From: Bacteroidales bacterium UBA1374
GTDB taxonomy: Bacteria > Bacteroidota > Bacteroidia > Bacteroidales > UBA932
Assembly: GCA_002305545.1 (NCBI GenBank)
Contig: DBRG01000021.1
Span: forward strand, 33,475-97,474
DNA length: 64,000 bases
Reading direction: 5' to 3'
Below are positions 16,631 to 25,599 of the stretch, one piece after another. The first letter of the stretch is position 1. Each line of letters starts with the position of its first letter. The notes under the pieces were generated by a model. It was not told the DNA's origin. It saw only the letters and a program-made list of their open reading frames with translations, and ran no database searches. The translations under genes were made by a program, and so were the position numbers.

Positions 16631-17722
16631 TTATCTTATACTATTACTGTTGACCGCTAATGGTCTGATTTCCTGTAATAAGGTAACCAACATTTTTCCA
16701 GGCTCTTCCATTGGTATCAAGTGACCTGAATTTTCAAACCATATTATACGCTTTAACGGAGCTTTCACGCTGTTTAGCCATTCCAGTACTGGTTCTGCCG
16801 GGGTGGTGAAATCGTGTCTTCCCATAAACATGAAAACCGGTATTGGAAATTTGTCGACTTTCTTAAAATCGACTTTCAATAGTTCGGGCAAAATCTTTGG
16901 TAAAGTAAAAAGAGCACCACCTTCTATGGTTTCTATTTCCAGGGATGAATAATCCGGTGACAGAAGCGGAGCATAGTAGTAAAATTTCGGAACCTTGCGA
17001 TATGCCGTGAAACCCCCATAATTCAGAGCCCATTTTCTAACAATACTTATACGGTCACCTGTAACCGTTTCGTCACCCGGGTATGGGGCAACGGATTCCA
17101 TTTCTTTTATAGCAATGCTGTCATTTCTTCTCCTGGCTTCATTCAATCCAAATTCATAGCATAAACGTTCATTGTCCAAAAAGCTGATCACCTGGCCTAA
17201 GCCAACATAAGCATAAAACAAATCCGGTCTTTTCAAGACAGCATTCATGGATACTACTGTCCCCCAGCTATGTGCCATGAGTACTACTTTTTCTTTACCA
17301 TATCGTTGCCTGATTGAATCTGTCAATGCAATCAAATCTTTGACAAACCATTCTATGGTCATTGCGTTTGTAAGCAGTGTTGTGTCATTTCGTAAGTATG
17401 TTTTCCCTGCACCCCGCTGGTCATAGTTCACAATAGTAAAAAATTCCTCCAGGGGTCTTTGATACATCCACATTACAGGTGACATTGGCGATGCCGGTCC
17501 TCCATGAACAAAAACAATGACAGGATTATCCCTGTCATTACCCCTTGTGTATACAGATTGGTTTATCCCGCCAATAGCCAGCTCAAAATTTTCCCATATC
17601 CCATTTGGAGTGACAATAGAGTCCAGGTCTCTGATGCTTTCTTTCGCCAGGGCGTATTCCATGTCCTGGCCATATGCTGCTAAAGCAATAAAAATGAAGA
17701 AGATAAATATTATTTTTTTCAT
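16631..17722 (-). CDS. Alpha/beta hydrolase, prolyl-aminopeptidase-like, exported
   Basis: A signal-like N-terminus (MKKIIFIFFIFIALAAYG) is followed by an alpha/beta hydrolase core. HGGPASPMSPVM is the oxyanion HGGP loop of the proline iminopeptidase family (S33), YDQRGAGKT the next motif, MAHSWGTVVS the nucleophile elbow (Ser), GRHDFTTP the acid, and NSGHLIPMEEP the catalytic His. All triad residues are present. It should hydrolyse peptides or esters in the periplasm. It is the first gene of the hydrolase/GNAT/DUF3795 run. Confidence 0.85.
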   Translation of the reverse strand: MKKIIFIFFIFIALAAYGQDMEYALAKESIRDLDSIVTPNGIWENFELAIGGINQSVYTRGNDRDNPVIVFVHGGPASPMSPVMWMYQRPLEEFFTIVNYDQRGAGKTYLRNDTTLLTNAMTIEWFVKDLIALTDSIRQRYGKEKVVLMAHSWGTVVSMNAVLKRPDLFYAYVGLGQVISFLDNERLCYEFGLNEARRRNDSIAIKEMESVAPYPGDETVTGDRISIVRKWALNYGGFTAYRKVPKFYYYAPLLSPDYSSLEIETIEGGALFTLPKILPELLKVDFKKVDKFPIPVFMFMGRHDFTTPAEPVLEWLNSVKAPLKRIIWFENSGHLIPMEEPGKMLVTLLQEIRPLAVNSNSIR

Positions 17723-17926
17723 AATAATGAACTATGAAATCAGGGTTTCCACCTCTGGCAAAATGAATGATAAGGAGTTTTACTGCATCGAATGCACTTT
17801 AAATGTATAAATTTTTTATTATCTGGCAGTTCCATTCATACGAAAGGCACGACAAAACCATCCCGCCAGTCAGGCAGGTTAATTTTATTAGCCGGCATAC
17901 TGTATACCTAGTGTTAAGGGCAGGTC

Positions 17927-18604
<678 letters not shown>

Positions 18605-18700
18605 GGTATTCAATCTTTTTGCCCTACTCATATGGCTTTTCGGTTTCGCCCCGTTTTTTTGAGTGGGTTCAGGTCTCCACTTTTTATTGTCTTTGCCTTT

Positions 18701-18708
18701 CAAATTTA
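18701..18708 (-). promoter_or_regulatory. Putative -7 box (TAAATTTG) for the aquaporin gene
   Basis: The box on the minus strand predicts a transcript start near 18694, about 90 bases before the ATG at 18604. This rules out the upstream start at 18712. The -33 element is not clear. Confidence 0.5.
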
Positions 18709-18764
18709 TCAATTATTTATAAATCAATAACAATACCCAATCCAATTCCTGGTTACTCTGGTCA

Positions 18765-20423
18765 TTATTTCAGAATCTGATCCAGTTCATCTACTTTAAG
18801 GGTAGCTTTGCCCAGAGTGGCTTCCCAGAAATTCAGGCTTGCATTGTCGCTGTCAGCACCTTCATAACTCATTTTTACCAGCATTTCATTCACTAGTGTC
18901 CATTCATTGGATTGTATCTCCCTGGGTTCTTTTGTCAGAATAACAGTCAATATCCTGAATTCTCTCTGTGTATTGGGATATGCCGGCACCCTTTCCCCAA
19001 TTCTTGTAATAAAATCCTGAATGCTCCAGGTCTGTGCGGTCTCTGCAGCAAAGTATCCATCGGCCAGTGAATAATCCGGGTTGGAAATCTGGGACAAACC
19101 CGAATAAAAAGTCACATCGGGAACTTCTTCCGCAGGGATAAGTCCCATAAGGTAAAGCTCCAGCGGAGCATACGTTTTGTCTTCGATGCCCATGGTCGCT
19201 CCCTGTGGTTCCCATAGCTCGCTACTGTTGATATTTGGAGCACAATACCATTTGGAGTTTCCTGCAATATTGGTTTTGACGGTTGTCCTGTCAAAACCTC
19301 CCAGCATTCCGTTCACATCGCTGAATCCCCAATGGGCAAATACTTCATATTCCACATTGGCTATCAGCTGGTATGTAGAGCGAATATAATTGGCCCATCT
19401 GTGACACAATTCGTGTTTCATCAATTCGGGGTTGAATTCCTGATACCCGCCAAACAGGATTACCCCGGAAATATGCTCCCCACCTGGATTATAGTTGTAT
19501 ATAGAGCCTTCCCCATAAAGACCTTCACCCAATCCCTGTACATCGTTCATCATAGCGTTGTAGCCACCTCCTATGTGATCGGTATTGTCTTCGTATACAA
19601 AGAATACAAAATCTATTTCATCCTGAAATTTGGAATAAATGTAACCCATCAAATCCGACAGGTTACGATTCTTATAGTGTGTGGCAACTACTCTTCCGGC
19701 GGAATGCAAATAAAAATCATCTCCCAGGTCTGTGACGGCTTCTTCCTGAAGTGTTTTGAATGATTTCTCTTCCCCATAAGCTGTTCCCACTGAGTTCGTG
19801 GCATAAGCACGCACATAATAAGTCGTGTTGGGAGTGAGACCGGTCAGATTGCCGGCAAAGGTGCCCGTACCCGAACCATTTGTCGTCTTTGAGTCCATAA
19901 CAGTCGGATTTGCCGAGGTGCCCCAGCAAACGCCACGCTCTGTGACGGAGGCTCCGCCATCGGCTGTTACATTATTATCGGAACAGGTGGCTGTTGTGGT
20001 TGTGATATCAGCCATTGTACCGGTTGAAACAGAAGGAACGGCCTTTATCTGCTCTGTGGTGAAAGTTTTCTGTTCCCCATAGGCAGTTCCTTTGGAATTT
20101 GTGGCATAGGCTCTTACATAATAGGTTGTGTTGGCAGTAAGACCGGTCAGATTGCCAGTAAAGGTGCCCGTACCAGAACCATTTGTCGTTTTTGAGTCCA
20201 TAATAGTCGGATTTGCCGAGGTGCCCCAGCATACGCCACGTGCTGTGACAGAGTCTCCTCCATGGGCGGTAACATTACCCGAACAGATTGCCGATGTGGT
20301 TGTAATCATGGTTATATCGCCTGTGGTTACTGTTGGAATCTTAATTTCAGGAGTAGTCCTTTCCTTCGGACTACAGGAAAACATAACGAAAGCCGTTAGC
20401 AGAAGTGTTACTGTATGTTTCAT
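18765..20423 (-). CDS. Lipoprotein with two Fn3-like repeats and a metalloprotease-like domain
   Basis: A lipobox (VMFSC) follows MKHTVTLLLTAF, so this is a surface or periplasmic lipoprotein. Two tandem ~101-residue Fn3-like domains, nearly identical (RGVCWGTSANPT, TTYYVRAYATNS), occupy about residues 30-230. The C-terminal ~330 residues contain MKHELCHRWANYI near residue 332, a HExxH zinc motif, so a metallopeptidase role is likely though unproven. The start at 20423 is favoured because the promoter -7 box covers the longer ATG at 20453. Confidence 0.75.
   Translation of the reverse strand: MKHTVTLLLTAFVMFSCSPKERTTPEIKIPTVTTGDITMITTTSAICSGNVTAHGGDSVTARGVCWGTSANPTIMDSKTTNGSGTGTFTGNLTGLTANTTYYVRAYATNSKGTAYGEQKTFTTEQIKAVPSVSTGTMADITTTTATCSDNNVTADGGASVTERGVCWGTSANPTVMDSKTTNGSGTGTFAGNLTGLTPNTTYYVRAYATNSVGTAYGEEKSFKTLQEEAVTDLGDDFYLHSAGRVVATHYKNRNLSDLMGYIYSKFQDEIDFVFFVYEDNTDHIGGGYNAMMNDVQGLGEGLYGEGSIYNYNPGGEHISGVILFGGYQEFNPELMKHELCHRWANYIRSTYQLIANVEYEVFAHWGFSDVNGMLGGFDRTTVKTNIAGNSKWYCAPNINSSELWEPQGATMGIEDKTYAPLELYLMGLIPAEEVPDVTFYSGLSQISNPDYSLADGYFAAETAQTWSIQDFITRIGERVPAYPNTQREFRILTVILTKEPREIQSNEWTLVNEMLVKMSYEGADSDNASLNFWEATLGKATLKVDELDQILK
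19747..20349. repeat. Tandem in-gene repeat, two ~303-bp units
   Basis: The two Fn3-like domains of the lipoprotein gene are repeated at DNA level with a period of 303 bases. Blocks such as GTCGGATTTGCCGAGGTG recur at 19903 and 20206. The high identity points to recent duplication or gene conversion. Confidence 0.75.
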
Positions 20424-20450
20424 ATTTGATTGATATAGGACGTGAGAAGA

Positions 20451-20482
20451 CAAAATTACGCCCTATTAATTATAAAAACAAA
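20451..20482 (-). promoter_or_regulatory. Promoter TTTG-N20-TAATTTTG for the Fn3 lipoprotein
   Basis: On the minus strand, TTTG (20482-20479) and TAATTTTG (20458-20451) are 20 bases apart, a full consensus match. The start is expected near 20444, giving a ~21-base leader before the ATG at 20423. Confidence 0.7.
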
Positions 20483-20503
20483 ATTTAGGGTTATTTTTAC
20501 CAG

Positions 20504-21928
20504 ATGAAACGTTATTTCCTCTTTCTTTTGATTATGGCTGCGGGTTTGCAGCTTTTTGCGCAGGAGGGCATGATAAAACCACCCGGGGTGGATGAACGGG
20601 TAGAATTGCTCAGCATTGTGTTCCGGCTGGCCGGAGTGCACGAGTACAACGACACCATCTACAATGCCTATACAAACCTGATCAAAACCCATTACGAACC
20701 TTTCAAGGATCATCCGGCCATTGACTTTGCACGCCAGGTCCGTGAATATAACGGCGTGGGTTACGACGCCGTCATGTTCATGGCCATTCACCTGGACAAA
20801 GACATGAATCCACGGGTGCCTTTCAACGATTCGGTTCCCGAGAGAAGGTGGGGCAAGGAAGATGCGGAAAAATTCGCTGTTCTGCTCAGGGATTTCTACG
20901 AAAAGAGCGGAAGCCGGACTTTTTTTGAAAACAACAGGGACCTTTATGCACAGACAAGCGACCGCTTCCTTCCTGTGTACGAAAAAATGGACTTTGACTG
21001 GTACAAAGCATTTTACGGTAAAGATCCCGATGAACAATTCATTATTGTGAATGCACCCGGGAACGGAGTCAATAACTACGGGCCCCAGATACGTCTGAGC
21101 GACAACCGGCGGGAAGTGTATGCCATTATTGGATTGTGGAAAACCGATGAAATGGGGATCCCGGTATTCCCTGTTGACCAGTATCTTTCCCTGCTCGTTC
21201 ACGAGTTCAACCACTCCTTCATCAACTACCTTGTGGACAATAACCGGGAACAGTTAGCCCAAAGCGGGGAGAAAATATTCGGGATCACGGGAGGCATGAT
21301 GAAACAACAGGCCTACGGGACATGGCATACGATGCTGAAGGAATCCCTGGTTCGTGCCGCAGTCATCAAATACATGAAAGATCACAACTTCACACCCGGC
21401 GAAGTCGCGAATGAAACCATAACCCAGATGGCCCGCGGCTTTTACTGGATGGAAGACCTGGTAAAGGAGCTGGACTGCTATGCGCGACAGAGGGACACCT
21501 GCCCCACCCTGGAAAGCTATATGCCCCGACTGGTCTTAGCCTTTGAAGAATACGCCCGGAATATAGAACTTTACAAAGAGACCTTTGATGCCAAAAGGCC
21601 CCGTATTGTTTCGTTTGAAGGGATTTCCAACGGAGCGCAAAACGTTGACCCCGCCACCCAAACCATTACGGTGCATTTTGACCGTGAAATGGCAGGAAAT
21701 GGGTATTCCCTGACCTATGGCAAAAAAGGTCCGAACCATTTTCCCAAGGTCAACAACATCCGCTATGCTGACGACAAACGCTCTATCATCATGGATGTGC
21801 AGCTCGAACCCGGCAAAGAATACGAAATGGTCTTCCTGGGAATGGGCTTTAAAAGCACAGACGGTTATCCGTTGGAGAATTACACCCTTAGCTTCATTAC
21901 GGGCAAGGAAGGAGCAGAAAAGGAATGA
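20504..21928 (+). CDS. DUF4932 secreted putative metallopeptidase
   Basis: A signal peptide (MKRYFLFLLIMAAGLQLFAQ) starts a 474-residue exported protein. HEFNHSFINYL near residue 234 is a HExxH-type motif, in the context found in DUF4932 proteins, with a possible third ligand further on. The last ~100 residues (RPRIVSFEGISNGAQNVDPA ... TVHFDREMAG) form a Big_5-like Ig domain. It is likely a periplasmic or surface zinc-dependent peptidase. It is divergent from the Fn3 lipoprotein, with a 50-base-plus shared promoter region. The HAD gene follows 43 bases downstream. Confidence 0.78.
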   Translation: MKRYFLFLLIMAAGLQLFAQEGMIKPPGVDERVELLSIVFRLAGVHEYNDTIYNAYTNLIKTHYEPFKDHPAIDFARQVREYNGVGYDAVMFMAIHLDKDMNPRVPFNDSVPERRWGKEDAEKFAVLLRDFYEKSGSRTFFENNRDLYAQTSDRFLPVYEKMDFDWYKAFYGKDPDEQFIIVNAPGNGVNNYGPQIRLSDNRREVYAIIGLWKTDEMGIPVFPVDQYLSLLVHEFNHSFINYLVDNNREQLAQSGEKIFGITGGMMKQQAYGTWHTMLKESLVRAAVIKYMKDHNFTPGEVANETITQMARGFYWMEDLVKELDCYARQRDTCPTLESYMPRLVLAFEEYARNIELYKETFDAKRPRIVSFEGISNGAQNVDPATQTITVHFDREMAGNGYSLTYGKKGPNHFPKVNNIRYADDKRSIIMDVQLEPGKEYEMVFLGMGFKSTDGYPLENYTLSFITGKEGAEKE

Positions 21929-21971
21929 AGCTTATGACGAGAATGGTTATCTTAATATTTAAACAAACACT

Positions 21972-22616
21972 GTGAAAAGCATCCGATACATTCTTTTTGA
22001 CTTTGACGGTACCCTGGCCGATACCTTTGACCTTTCCTTTACACTGTACGACCGCATTGCCGGCGAATACGGCTGTGAGCCCCTGAAACAGGGAGACAGA
22101 CAAATCATTGCCGCTGGAAGACCGCAGGATTTGCTAAGGAAATACAACATGTCGGCCCACAAACTCGGCCTGATAACCCTCCGCATACGGAAAGAGATCC
22201 ATAACCATGTACCGCACATGAAGCCCTTTGAGGGCATGAAAGAGGCCCTTACGGCCATTAAGGATAAGGGTTACCGGCTGGGTATCATAACCTCGAATGC
22301 ACGTCCCAACGTGCTCCTGTTCCTTGAAAACAACGGCATGGACAGCCTCTTTGACTTCGTTTACAGCGGAAGGAGCCTTTTTGGAAAAGACAAGGTGTTC
22401 AAAAGGATGTTCGCCAAAAAGAACATTCATCCCGCCTCGGCCATTTATGTCGGGGATGAAACCCGTGATATCGAAGCCTGCCGGAAAGTGGGCATCCCCA
22501 TAGTTTCGGTCACCTGGGGCATGAACAACCGGGAAATCCTCTCATCCCTGCATCCGGACCAGATGGCCCATACCCCGCCGGAGATCATCCGCTGTATCGA
22601 AAATATTACGTTGTAA
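21972..22616 (+). CDS. HAD-family phosphatase (phosphoglycolate phosphatase-like)
   Basis: Motif I is FDFDGTLADT near residue 8, motif II IITSNARP, and motifs III/IV K(D)KVFKRM and YVGDETRDIEACRKVG. This is the layout of Gph/PGMB-type HAD hydrolases with a helical cap between residues 20 and 80. The substrate is probably a small phosphorylated sugar or phosphoglycolate. The start is GTG at 21972. It lies 43 bases after the DUF4932 gene and 20 bases before the next gene, so the three may be one transcript. Confidence 0.88.
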   Translation: MKSIRYILFDFDGTLADTFDLSFTLYDRIAGEYGCEPLKQGDRQIIAAGRPQDLLRKYNMSAHKLGLITLRIRKEIHNHVPHMKPFEGMKEALTAIKDKGYRLGIITSNARPNVLLFLENNGMDSLFDFVYSGRSLFGKDKVFKRMFAKKNIHPASAIYVGDETRDIEACRKVGIPIVSVTWGMNNREILSSLHPDQMAHTPPEIIRCIENITL

Positions 22617-22636
22617 CTTATAAATCCCCTAAAGAA

Positions 22637-23776
22637 ATGAGAGAATCAATGTTTACCATATTTGCCTTGTGTATTGTCCTGAACGGCAATTTGCTAAAAG
22701 CCCAGGACTCCCTCGTAAAATTCATTCATGATGAGGCTTTGTCACCGGATGAATACATCATTGAAAAATTCCGTACAAATGATGTAGTGCTGCTGGGTGA
22801 GCATCACCTGATAAAACAAAACCTGCTGTTTGTACAGGACCTTATCCCCAAACTGTATAAGCACGGCATCCGGATAATGGGAATGGAATTCGGAGCCCAG
22901 GAAGTCCAGGACAAGCTGGACAGCCTGGTCAATGCCCCCGAATACGACCAGGACCTGGCACAGGAGATCATGTTCACCTACAACTGTACGTGGGGATACC
23001 AGGAATATGTCGATATCTACAAAGCAGCCTGGAGGTTGAACCGTTCGCTCCCGCCAGACGCTCCAAAATTCAGGATCCTGAACCTGAGCTATATTTTCAG
23101 ATGGGACAATTTCACCCCAGGCCCCCGTAACCCGGAAAATGTGGCAGCCGTTTTCACCAGGGGAACAGTGGATAAATTCAGGGCAGAGATCATCGAGCAG
23201 GAAGTGCTGCAAAAGGGTGAAAAGGCACTTGCCCTGGTAGGCACTACCCATGCCTTTACCAAATACGGTTCACCCTACTTTAAATACAACGGTGACAATT
23301 TTTGCGATTACGACCATGACTGGCTGGGAGGACGCCTGTACAGGAAGTACCCCGGCAGGGTGTTCAATATCATGTTGCACCAGGCTTTCAACAAAAGAGA
23401 GGGTGACAGCTATACACAAATATCCCCCCTTGAAGGCTTACTGGAGAAGATCATGGCACTGAACCGCAACAAGCCTGTGGGCTTTGACCTGATGGATTCT
23501 CCCATGGGGCGGCAGCCAGATCCCAGCATATACAGTACCTGCTACAAGGATTTCACCCTGGGCCGGCTCTTTGACGGATATATTTTCCTCAAACCGCTGT
23601 CTCAATTGGAAGGATGCACCCCCATAAAAGGTTTTGTCAACGAGCAGAACATAGAAGAAGCCCTGCGCCAGTTCCCGGATCCGGACTGGCATGCCCCGGT
23701 TAAATACCTGGAAGACATGGTACGGTTCATAGAAGAAAACCCCCGGACAATGATAAGTGGTTACAATTCTCTTTAA
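22637..23776 (+). CDS. Exported protein of the ChaN/erythromycin-esterase-like fold
   Basis: The N-terminus (MRESMFTIFALCIVLNGNLL, then KAQ) is a signal peptide. VVLLGEHHLIKQN with a downstream GMEFGAQEV, and ALALVGTTHAFTKY, match the GExH/GxxHA pattern of the Tiki/EreA-like superfamily, which uses His and Glu residues for metal-assisted hydrolysis or haem handling. The exact function cannot be told. It is exported and ends 15 bases from the convergent pyrophosphatase gene. Confidence 0.65.
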   Translation: MRESMFTIFALCIVLNGNLLKAQDSLVKFIHDEALSPDEYIIEKFRTNDVVLLGEHHLIKQNLLFVQDLIPKLYKHGIRIMGMEFGAQEVQDKLDSLVNAPEYDQDLAQEIMFTYNCTWGYQEYVDIYKAAWRLNRSLPPDAPKFRILNLSYIFRWDNFTPGPRNPENVAAVFTRGTVDKFRAEIIEQEVLQKGEKALALVGTTHAFTKYGSPYFKYNGDNFCDYDHDWLGGRLYRKYPGRVFNIMLHQAFNKREGDSYTQISPLEGLLEKIMALNRNKPVGFDLMDSPMGRQPDPSIYSTCYKDFTLGRLFDGYIFLKPLSQLEGCTPIKGFVNEQNIEEALRQFPDPDWHAPVKYLEDMVRFIEENPRTMISGYNSL

Positions 23777-23791
23777 CAGCTGACAAACGCT

Positions 23792-24325
23792 TTAGGAATA
23801 CAGCTCCTTATACCGTCTCAGGGCATCCTCCAGGATATCCAGGGCTTTTTTCCTGTCCGCGAACTCTTCTACCAGGACTGTCTTTTGTTCCAGTCGTTTG
23901 TACTCCTCAAAGAATTGCTTGAGTTCGGAATCAAAGATGGGAGGCATGCCCTTGATTTCTTCAATGTGGCTTACGCTCTTGTCGTGACATGCCACGGAAA
24001 TGAGCTTGTCATCGGGTTTTCCCTGGTCAATCATCTGCATCACGCCAATGATCTTGACCCTGACTATGCACAGGGGCTGGATGGCAATCTGTGAGAGTAC
24101 CAGTACGTCCAGGGGGTCATCATCCTTGGCGTAAGAACGGGGAATGAATCCGTAATTGGCCGGATAATATACCGCCGAATACAATACCCTGTCCAGCCGC
24201 AACAGGCCGGTTTCCTTGTCCAGTTCGTACTTTGCGCGGCTTCCATTGCTGATCTCTATGAGTGCATTGACCTCGAATCCGTTAACATCGGGTTCGACAC
24301 TGTGCCATGGGTTGTGTACCATCAT
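23792..24325 (-). CDS. ppa: Inorganic pyrophosphatase (family I)
   Basis: A 177-residue soluble family I pyrophosphatase. The active-site motifs are all there: GSRAKYELDK, YPANYGFIP, DDDPLDVLVL (metal-binding aspartates) and DDKLI. The protein hydrolyses pyrophosphate to drive biosynthetic reactions in the cytosol. It is of normal length and housekeeping in character. Either of two adjacent ATGs could be the start. It stands alone, with divergent and convergent neighbours. Confidence 0.95.
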   Translation of the reverse strand: MMVHNPWHSVEPDVNGFEVNALIEISNGSRAKYELDKETGLLRLDRVLYSAVYYPANYGFIPRSYAKDDDPLDVLVLSQIAIQPLCIVRVKIIGVMQMIDQGKPDDKLISVACHDKSVSHIEEIKGMPPIFDSELKQFFEEYKRLEQKTVLVEEFADRKKALDILEDALRRYKELYS

Positions 24326-24453
24326 GATATACGGGTTTGTGGAATAAAGTTATAACTTTTCGCACAAATTGAAAATATTGATGAACGTAAACATAAACTT
24401 TTCCGGTTTATTACTGTCAAATTTGCATATGTGAAACTATTACATTCGATCTT

Positions 24454-25593
24454 ATGAAAAAAATATCCCTTTTAATTCTTCTGATGACCATCCTGGTCAG
24501 CACAGCATCTGCGCAGGAATTGCGTAATTTCTCTTTTGGCCGGCAACCTATTGTCTCGCCCGAGATCAAAGATAACCAGGTAACCTTCCGCCTGCTGGCT
24601 CCCAAGGCATATGAAGTCCGCCTGTACGGCTCATGGACGGCTGATTTCCGTTCCACCCTGGCAATGGCCCGCGATACTGCCGGTATATGGTATGCCACCA
24701 TCCCACTGCCCGACCCCGAAATTTACACGTACAGCTTCATAGTGGACGGGGTAATGATGAATGACCCCTCCAACGTGGCCATGCAGCGCGACGGAACGCG
24801 TTATCTGAGCGTATTGCTGGTTCCTGGTGGTATCTCTGAATACTACAGGGAAGCCAACCAAAGAGGCAATGTAAAGACGGTATGGTACGATTCCCCCACC
24901 ATTGGCATGCAGCGCAGGATGACCGTGTACACGCCTTACGGGTATGAGAACAACCCCCGGGCCAAATACCCTGTCCTGTACCTGTTGCACGGTGCCGGAG
25001 GAGACGAGGAAGCCTGGATAAGCATGGGATACACACGCCAGATCCTGGACAATATGATTGAAAAGGGAGAGGCCGAACCCATGATAGTGGTCATGCCCAA
25101 CGGGAATCCCTGGCAGGAAGCCGCCAAACCCCTCATGTTACCGGAAAAGACATTTGACTGGAGAGACCCGGCTTTTGCAAACCTCTATGTCAATTCCATT
25201 GTAAAGGACATTATTCCTTACGTGGAAAAGCACTTCCGTACCATTAACAAACCCGAAGGCCGTGCCGTTGCCGGGTTGTCCATGGGTGGAGGCCATACCA
25301 TGGCTGTGACCAACCTGTATCCGGGGATGTTCGCCTACATTTGTCCGCTGAGCATGGGTATCCGTGAGGGGCAGGAAGTGGACGAAGCCTTTCAGGCAAT
25401 CAAAAAGGCCGGCTACAAACTCTACTGGGTAGGCTGCGGAGACCAGGATTTCCTGTTTGAATCGGCCAATTTACTACATAAGACACTAGAAAGCAACGGA
25501 TTGGAACACACCTACCACGTGAGTGGCGGCGGCCATACCTGGCCCAACTGGAGGACTTACCTGACCATTTTCGGGCAACTACTTTTCAAGTAA
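24454..25593 (+). CDS. Secreted CE1-like esterase with N-terminal CBM48-type domain
   Basis: After a signal peptide (MKKISLLILLMTILVSTASA) come an E-set/CBM48-like domain (NQVTFRLLAPKAYEVRLYGS ... YTYSFIVDGVMMND) and an esterase-D-like alpha/beta hydrolase. Its nucleophile Ser is in AGLSMGGG near residue 277, the acid probably the Asp of GCGDQDFLF, and the His in GGGHTW. Family members are feruloyl or acetyl esterases that trim plant polysaccharides, which fits the GH3 and other glycan genes in the window. It ends 6 bases from the convergent NRPS gene. Confidence 0.88.
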   Translation: MKKISLLILLMTILVSTASAQELRNFSFGRQPIVSPEIKDNQVTFRLLAPKAYEVRLYGSWTADFRSTLAMARDTAGIWYATIPLPDPEIYTYSFIVDGVMMNDPSNVAMQRDGTRYLSVLLVPGGISEYYREANQRGNVKTVWYDSPTIGMQRRMTVYTPYGYENNPRAKYPVLYLLHGAGGDEEAWISMGYTRQILDNMIEKGEAEPMIVVMPNGNPWQEAAKPLMLPEKTFDWRDPAFANLYVNSIVKDIIPYVEKHFRTINKPEGRAVAGLSMGGGHTMAVTNLYPGMFAYICPLSMGIREGQEVDEAFQAIKKAGYKLYWVGCGDQDFLFESANLLHKTLESNGLEHTYHVSGGGHTWPNWRTYLTIFGQLLFK

Positions 25594-25599
25594 TGAAGT

